From Nereocystis luetkeana (Eukaryota; Sar; Phaeophyceae; Laminariales; Laminariaceae): 64,000 nt of DNA. The stretch lies in assembly GCA_031213475.1 (NCBI GenBank), contig JARUPZ010000015.1, forward strand, positions 8,274,528 to 8,338,527, written 5' to 3'. A model generated the notes under the pieces. That model saw only the letters and a program-made list of their open reading frames with translations. It made no database searches and was not told where the DNA came from. Of this stretch, positions 51,801-60,800 are shown piece by piece; positions within the stretch are counted from its first letter, which is position 1, and every line of letters begins with the position of its first letter. The position numbers and the translations under genes are program-made.

Positions 51801-54800
51801 AACATCCGAGAGAAAAACGAGCGTGAGCGGCCTTCGACGCCAAATCGACACACACGAGTTCATGTCGGGACAATCCACAAATGAGGAATTGCACCGACGA
51901 GCGAAAACAAGTGCCGTCCCGCAGACCTACACGCGCGTCTATACGTTTATGGCCGTACGCAACACTGCATGTAGCGCGAGATCGATATGTAGCATTGGCA
52001 AGTTTCGCAAGTCACGCGAAACAGCAGGCGCTCTCGTTGAATGAAGAAAAAAAAAACGCGACGTATGTAGCAGCTCGCAAGCACTACGGTGTATTAACCC
52101 TTTTAGAACTGCAGTCCCATTTTGGGAACAAAGCGCTCAAATTCCAAATAGTTTGTCCCCGAAACGGGACTGCAGTCCTAAAAGGGGTGACCCCATTATA
52201 CCCCTTTAAGTACTGTATTGAGAAACCTAGAGCTGACTTTAATTCCAAGTAAAATGTCCTCCACAACGGAAGTGCAATCCTAAAGAAGTGCAAAAACAAT
52301 GTCCGACACTTGTTTTTTTTCCCGAAACCCGTCGTCGAGCGTGATGTATGCATGCTAGAATGTGTGTGTGTGTTGTGCCTGTCGTATCCAGTACGATTAC
52401 ACGGCCATTGCATTGCCTACTCTGCTCACTGCATAACCATGAAGTATCTCTGTGTCGTAGTTTTTGTGACCACAGAGCTTGTATCTCTCTATGGTTGAGA
52501 AAGCCGGCACGGGCACTGGTTGCGTGCTGGATGTCGACGGGTAGAAAGAACGGTTTGATGTGAAACCGCACACATACATGTGCCGATTCCCGTTCTGCGG
52601 CCGTTTTATATTCTTCGCGGTTTGGGTGGTATACCACCCTGTTTCAGAACAGAAGGTAGTTTTGGTACGTCTAACACATGCCGCGTGATGTCCGAAGCTG
52701 CCTTATGTTCTGGGACAGACTGGTAGACCTCGCTCAAATTCAACGAACGGTATATGTATTTATATTTATTTATTTTTTCATGCAAAATGGGCGAAACGTC
52801 AGTCATCGGAGTGTTTTATGTGACGTCACCCCCACCTCACGTTCGTGTGCCTCCCGTGCTCCGAAGGAGAGCCTTGTGCGTGCGGCATAAATACGTGCGA
52901 ATATTCATATTTTGTTTTTGTCGGTTTTCGCTTGCGTCGCATACCCCCGCCTATGTGACAGAACCGGCCATGGACCAGTTCGACGGTTCCACATTGTCGG
53001 ACTGGTCATGACCTAGATCGATTAGATCACTTAGATCCTATCATCTGCCGTCATGAAATGTTGTGCCAGATTTGTGTAGTACCGATTCGAACCCAGGTAA
53101 CGTATCCAACTGTAGATCATGCAGGTTATGCGAGCGGGTCCCGCTCGGGAAACACGGGGTAGATCATGCGGATCAGGAGTAGATGACCTATCTGCCCTGA
53201 AAGGTCTACAGCAGTAACTCGTGAAGTGGGAATGATCTGTACGTGATCTGTAGGTGATCTGCAGATGATCTGTAGATGATCTGTCTGAGTTGTGGACTAA
53301 TGTGCATGTTTCACTTCGATTTCAATCGTTTTTTTTTGTAAATGGACCCCAGCAATGCCACCCGCTATCGGGGAGCTATCATAGCTTAATAGCTCGTAAG
53401 CCTGTTGAGCGTGATGCCCGACATGTTTACCACGAACGTTTGGCGACGTTGTCTTGGCGTGCGTCACATGTCCGCTCCTGCCTGGCGTGGAATAGAACAC
53501 GTTCGAGACCGGCACAGAGCTACTGGCCATGGCCCTAGCGCACGTGGCTTGGCTCAAAGAGGGCGGGCTACCTCCCGAAGACGAGCTCTGCGCGCAGTGC
53601 GGGGTGAGTTGCACGAAAAAAAAGTTTAGTTGCGCCATGTTCTGCGTGCTCAGTCCCGACTTTTCACATACTCTTCCACAACCTTCATATATGCAGATGA
53701 TCTTTTGTTGTGGCTAGTCATTTCCCTCCCCCCCCCGCGCTCTTCGAGGTTTACGACTCGCTTCGTTTCTTTGCTGAGGGCGACACAGCGACAGAAACAA
53801 TGGGTATTCGAAGATAGCGACCTAAACAACGGTTGTTTGAAGACAGCAACCAGAGCAATGGTTGGTAACGTTTGGTGCTGTCAACCATCTACGAGCAGCG
53901 TGTTGCCGCCCTGCCGTATTCATCCTTTTTTTTTGGAACCCGGACGCCACTCTGTATCACCCCCCAGTTACCGTTGCCAAACGAATTCGTCTCTTTTTTT
54001 ATCGATTTTTTTCACAAGTTTCGGGTCGACTTTTGCACGAAACAAATGAGTATATATGTCGATATATACTCGTATAATATATACCTGGTATATGTATACC
54101 CTGGTATGTATTTTGTCTGACGATACGGTAGTGTAGGGCGTAGGACACACCCTGCCTCATGTACTCGTAGGAATACAAAGAGGTTGAGCCTGGCCGCCAT
54201 GCCTTGAGTAGTGTCACGTACTCGTTTTCTTACTTTCTTGGGTGTACGTGGCATGGATGTGAATAATATTTTTGAGCATGGATACACCCATAATAATAAG
54301 AACTTGCGACTGGACCGAAATAAGACATGCCTTCAGTAGTGTCGCGCACTATATACCGTACGGTGTATATAAGTTGTTTGCGATCGCACTCCGTTTTATT
54401 ATTTATTTTTAGAGTGTAAACTTTCGGTGAATATTCTTCCGGAACTATTGCGGTTTGCACATGATATAGGATGGTATACCGCGGCCCGTTGTAACCGTTT
54501 GGCACGCGTATGGGTATGTACTGCGATGCTGCACGTAACATTCTGTACCAGCTACTTGTTTTTCTCCCGCGGGCACGTTTGTTTTACCTGTTCATGTGGC
54601 CACGGGCTAGGCTTCAGGGGAACGTTTGTTTCACCATCATCATGCTGTATCATACCCTATTTTGTCCGCAATCTTCCTTCCCCCGACCGCCTCTGCTCCG
54701 TCTTCGCCAGGCTGAAAACGGTGATTGGTTTGTCCGGAGGGTGAGCGATCGGCTCGTGCGTATGAGCAGAGACGGGGGGGGGCGCAGCCGCTTTCTTCAT

Positions 54801-57800
54801 GCTGTGGCGACCATTACCAGCGTCTACCCCGCCGTGCTAACAAGGAAACTACTGCTGAGGTAATCAATCGCCGGTCCCGTTCGCGCGTTGCTGCGGCGAA
54901 GGCTACGGGTAGAGGGCACACATGGGCCAGATGACACCGATCCCTTCCAGGGCAGTTATGTTCCTGATCTGTAGGGTGTACAGGTAGTCTCGATCCAAAA
55001 CCGGGGATGCAAGAAGAGGATCGCCGGAGAGGAGAAAGCCTGCCTCATTAATCCCAAACTATTTACCAGGTATATACCAAGTACGAACGAAAGCGACGAG
55101 GATATGTTACTGCAGTAGCTCAGGTTGCCGAGTAGAGGCCGTGTAGTCTGTATGATCTACATAGCACGAAATTCCTGGGTTGGATCGGTACTGCAAATAT
55201 CCTGCCTAGAAAGTCGTGTAGGCAGGTTAGGGTCTACAGTAGATGGTCTACAGTAGATCGTGATCTATCTGTAGATTATCTATTTGTAGATCGTGATCTG
55301 CCCGATGTGTAGATGATTTGCGCAACTGACTTTTGGCTCAATGTTTTGCGACTTGTGTACATACTTCGTATCATGATAGTTCATTCCCTGAGCGTTGATG
55401 GTGTTCCATTATGTGCAATCCTGCTCCCGTACGCTACGGGATGCACAAGGTATGCGGGAACGGGGGGGGTGGAGGGGGGGGGGGCGTATGCAAACGCCAT
55501 TCTCGTCTTCGGGCCCGAGGTTAGTAACCCTCACGCGTGCATCATCTGCCTATAGTATATAGTTTGCTCGTTTTGGTCCCGGACCATGGATCGGGCTTCC
55601 CCGGGCCTAGGCTGCATGGGGTTCAGCTGTCGTTAGCGATCATTGTAATCGGCTAATCTGCGTTACGGGCAGGATTCTGGTTTGAAGGGGTCGTATTGGA
55701 GACTCTTTAGATTTTGCAACGTATCCCGATGCGTCTCAGTTCGCAGTTTGCATCTCGGTTGGGTAGTTTAGCGGCCAACTGGTTGATGTACTGGTACGTA
55801 GAGAAGCAGGAAACGAACGCCGTGTCGAAAGATAGCTTTTACAGTGACCTCCGGTCTTATTTCCAAACAGCTCGTGCCGCTCTGTACCAGCGGGGAGCCA
55901 AGAGCCGGGAGGAGACCACTGGGGTGTGCTTTGTTGTTGGCGCCTGTACAGTTGCGGATTAGTCATGGCTTGAACAAGGCTAAGCTGACCCATCGTTCCA
56001 CAGGCGCTCTCCCAGCGTCTGCGCCTCCGCTTGTCTCCCTGAACGCTCTGGTACCATGCCCTGGCCTTCTGTCATCCGCCAACCCTTCTGTAGCCTGAAG
56101 GTCGGGCGGAACTATGTCATGAGGTCGTCCGTGGGTGTCCATGTTGATGGGATTCGACGTGCACCGAAATAATGCATGGTGTTGTAATCGGCTCGTGATG
56201 AAGGAGCTCCTTGCATCGCTCTTGGCTCTCATCGTTAAAAAGTTGACGCACGTTCCCCTGTTGTCTCTGTTCGCGGCTACCTCGTTTTGGCGCGTACCGG
56301 GAACACTTCTCACCTCGCCCCCCCTGTCTCTGCACGCGCCTGCCTCGTCTTGGCGCGTACCGGGGACACTTGTCGCCTCGTCCCCTCTCGTCTCTGTCCG
56401 CGATTCGTGTGTGGTGCTTGAACGTTGCCAAGTTCCATTGAGGCTATGCAGTTTGCAGAAGCCAACTGTCGAGGACGTTTCCTAGCCACCCTTGCCGACG
56501 CCTTCCCACGGTGAGATGACAGACAGTGGCGCCGTATCATTGCGGCTCGTGGGTAATAAGTTTTTATCACAAAATAGAAAAGGTTTTCGCTGGATACTTC
56601 CCCGAAGTGCGTAGTGGTCATGTCGATAGGGATTGTTGTGATACGCCGGTACGGGGTGTAATTATGATGTACTCACGTGATGCCGTGGTCGTATATATTA
56701 CGTTAATAAGGGGTGTTGTAGATGTTATTGCAGGGAAGCATGCAGTAGTAATCAGGACCAAACATGCCTAGTAAACATGCTGGAATATATAGTTGTTTTG
56801 TGTATGTGATGGGTCCTGAATACTATGGACCCCCGGAATAATTCATTTCACGCAAGAGGGACGCAATATGGAGGGGGGGGTGTACTCAATGTCATGCATG
56901 GCCGTAGTCGTATGATCATAGACCCTCGCATCCCTACAATGCCGGGACGGAGCACGTCGGGTGTTCACCGACCAATACAGGGGGGGGGTGGAACTCGTTC
57001 ATCTCGCAAAAGGGGGACGCAATATGGTTGGGTTCGGGTTCGGTGGAGAGCGAGGGGGTACCCATTTTGTTGCTTGCCTTAGTCGTTTGACCACCGACCA
57101 CGCATCGCTTTCGAGACGGGGCGGGGGGGGGGGCATACTCACTCGTTTCTTGCCTTTGTCATTTGACCAGTGACCACGCATCCCTTTCGAGACGAAACAC
57201 CGTTCCTACTCCCAAGAGAGACACCTCCAGGAGGGAGGGGGTCGTTATTGATTATTTTCGCCAAAGAGGGACGCAATGTTGTTGCATAGCATCACTCGGT
57301 CTCCGTAGATGTTTCCCGGACGGCAGTAACACCTCGAAATCGAGTACGCCCAATCCTCGTATATAAACATACCTGTAACGCTATAGACAGGATTCCTCGG
57401 TTTTACAGGAAAGCTTTTTTAGAAGGCTTGGAATTCACGGTGTACCACGCCAATTTTTTGTTTGTTACTGTAACAGCAAAATGACTTTCAACAGAGTGGG
57501 CCTGCTACGATTTTGGACCCGCTTCGCGTTTATCAAAGTTGAAATCATACCTTTTTTGCGGTTTTCTGACTGGGTGCCAAGAATTTCAAATACCCTCTCT
57601 CGAGAATTTTGGAACCAGACGTATGGCGGCTGGCCGTCAGCCACTGCCACAGTGAGAGCAGCAAAATATTTTCCTTACCTCTGATGAATCGCGATTCATT
57701 CGTGAATGGTTCCCTTCGGCCAAGCAAAGTAATGGCCACGCCATGCCTGGCTTCTGCCTCTACACCAGCTCTACGTGGTGTGGCCATCATCGCTGCCGAA

Positions 57801-60800
57801 CGTTAGTTTTATTGTTGTTTTTTTTCTTCTCGACGCTGCTCCTCACACTGATCAGCCTTTTGTCTGTGCTGCCGACCGTGTGGCAGTGGCCTGGTGCCCG
57901 CTCTGGAAGTGCAGAGCCTGTTCGTGAGGCTGCAACCGTTCTTGCCTTCGTTGCTGCTGGAGCCGGAGGTGGAGTTCGTCCGTGGGTCTAGGGTGAGATA
58001 ATGCCCACCGCTTTTTTCTGGGTTGTACACATACAACCCTCAAAACGCTCGTCTTCATACAAGTATTTTTTTGGGGGTTACGCTTTTTCTGCCACACCCC
58101 TGTGTGGCTGAAACTCACCAGTACGTAGGGTTTTGCGGACAGATACTCGGAATATTCAGTGGAATTTATTCTGCGGGTAGTAATTTTGGACCCAAAACCG
58201 GGGACGCAAGAACGGCATCCCCGAAATGGGAGAAATCCTGCTGGAAGCACACAAGAAGCAACTCAATGTCACGCGCTTCGTGGGCCACCTCTATACGGGC
58301 AGCTCGGGAAAAGTGGGTAGCGGTCAGGGAAAACGGACCATCCCGCCCGGCGATCGTTTTTGTGCGAGATACGTCGACAACGACACACCAGTTTTCTTGA
58401 CACACACCAAGGTAGAGGTGAGGTGCGCCATGTTTTTGTTGTGGGGCTCCTCGTTTGAGGAGCTCTGGGCTATGAGTGACACGTTTGTACTGCCCGCAAG
58501 TAAGTCACCCCCCAAAAAAAACGGATTTTGAGAGACAGAATGAAAGTGCAACCACGCCGATGAAACGACAAAGAAAATCCCATGTCCTAGTTGTAAAAAA
58601 ACATACACACAACATGCCAGTATCGCGAAAAGAAAGGAGGACGAAATTTTGACTATTTTGGGGTTGAGGACCCGCGCTTTTCAGAACGTATTTTGACCGA
58701 AAAGTACTGCCTCGTTTGCAACACGCGCCACTTGTGCTTGTTTTTCCCGGAGAAATTATTTCGGCGACGAGGTGCGGCGTTGATTGCCATCGAATCAAGG
58801 CGCGGTAGTAGCGCTGGGTGAGCACCTCCGACTGATCGCAGCAGAGAGGCAATCCCAAAGTATAAAGGGAAGTGCGAGTTAAAAGCAACGACGAAATGTT
58901 ACTGCAACAAATCACTGGTCGCGTACTACATATATAGAATATCCTGAAGCCATGATGCTCCACTGTTTTTCTGAATCGGTGGCAACCTACTCAAAGTACT
59001 GCAAGTTTCACAGGGGTGTATGTTATATGTAGGCGGTTGTGACACCAGTATCACTGGCAAGGGGGAACGGAGTTTGGAGACCCGTCGCCTACCGGGGAAG
59101 AAAACACTTCACGTCTCGGACAGATAGATTGGATAGATCATGATCTATCTCTCTTCACCACAGATCATCTGGATACGAGGACGGATCCAACCCAGGAAAT
59201 ATGGTGCTAGATCATGTGGATAATACGGCTCCCACCCGGCAACACTAAGCCACATAGATCATAAAAGGTCAGGAATAGATCATCAGTATCTGCCTTGAAT
59301 AATCTAGAGCCATGAACTGGGAACGATCTGTACATGACCTGCCCAAGGTATGAAATGGAACCACTTGTTTTCTAAACAGAGACTTTCAGTAGATCACGGC
59401 GCACCAGGTACTTAATTTCGGGGGATCATATTAAATAGGACCTACGGTACACACAAAAACCTGTATATTTTGCTATTTCTACTAACAATATTTGGTCCTA
59501 TTTACTATGGCCCCCCGTAATAGTGCATTCTACGGGGAAGGGACTAAGTGTTGCGTATCATACCCCATCTTGGAGGGAAACGGCTAACGCTCGGAATCGA
59601 GCAGCCGCTGTACAGCTGCGCATGGGAGGACCGACGCCCTCTATTGCCCCTCCACGCCGCCCCGTGCTGTGCAGGAAAGCGGACAAGCTTCGGAGTGGAT
59701 ACCGACGGCCCAGCTGTCGGCTCTTCGACTGTTGCGCGCGTTGGCCCCAACGATGACGTCCAAGCAGCTCGGCTCGGTGCTTGGGGAGGACGATGCGCAT
59801 TCCTTGGTGAGGGAACGACCAAGTTATGGCGGCAGTTGTGGTCCCCCCTGTAATACCGGCAGAGCAATGCCGGTTACCCGCTATAGTGCCTGTGAAATCA
59901 CTTTGCGCATGTGGGATTGACTAAGTGTGGTAGTGTGCGAGGTATATAGTGCCGGCTGCCGCTCTGCAGCAATAGTGCCGGTATTGTTCGCTGGCGCATA
60001 CCGGCACCATCGAGGGACCATCACTGCTGCTGTATATGCTAACCGGCGTGGTACATTCTTGTGGCGGTTTTCAAAGGGCAAGGTTTCCCACGTCGGGACA
60101 GATCATGCTCTCGATCGTCTATGCAGTATACGAATTTTGGTATTGAATCTGCCGCTATGAAGTGTCGACGCAGGATATGTATGTATCGTACAGATCCAAC
60201 CCTTGAAAACACGTGCTAGACCATGCAGATAGATCACACCGCCCCCGCTCCGGCAGCATGAACTGAACAGAATAGTGCAATCATGAATATACCCGCCTTG
60301 AAATGTGTAGATTGTTTAGTGGCGGTCGGCTATCTATCTGTCCGATGCATGTGAATACCTACCATGGGGATTCGGCTGGAGCCAAAATGCTGACGAGGGA
60401 GGGAAAATCTGGGTCCGCCGCCCCTGTACATAGTACATGGGGTGTTTCAAGTCGTCCTTTGTGCCGTCACAGGTGAATCCCGCTCGCAAGGGCTGAGATT
60501 TCCCAGCCCGCCTAGGGCTCGATATACTCTCTCTCTCCATGTGGCCATTTCTCCAGTTAGTCGCGAACTATACAATCCCGGTCAGCGGCCGGGAGGTTGG
60601 TTGCTCGCCTTCAAACACGACGACCAGTTCATCTCTCCACTTTCACAGACAGTGCAGTTTTTTTTCTTTTTTAATAGGAGCCTTGAACCACAACCCAATA
60701 CTTGTATTGCGTACCAGGTACTCTTTCCCGGCGAGAGGTTGCCTCATGGCGCTGCTGGCGTTCTTTCTTAGATTCCCTTTTGCTTTTCCCATCTAATATC

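Noticed and set aside
55714-55962. 82-codon ORF considered as an extra DNA-PKcs exon
   Set aside because: No match to the human sequence, its place in the alignment is already filled by exons 33 and 34, and no frame-compatible splice pair stands out.
56135-56431. ORF with repeated WRVPGTL
   Set aside because: Caused by the ~58-bp tandem at 56262-56405.
58226-58531. Open frame starting MGEILLEAHKKQLNVTRF considered as an exon
   Set aside because: The sequence is part of REP-D, which recurs in unrelated introns with a broken frame.
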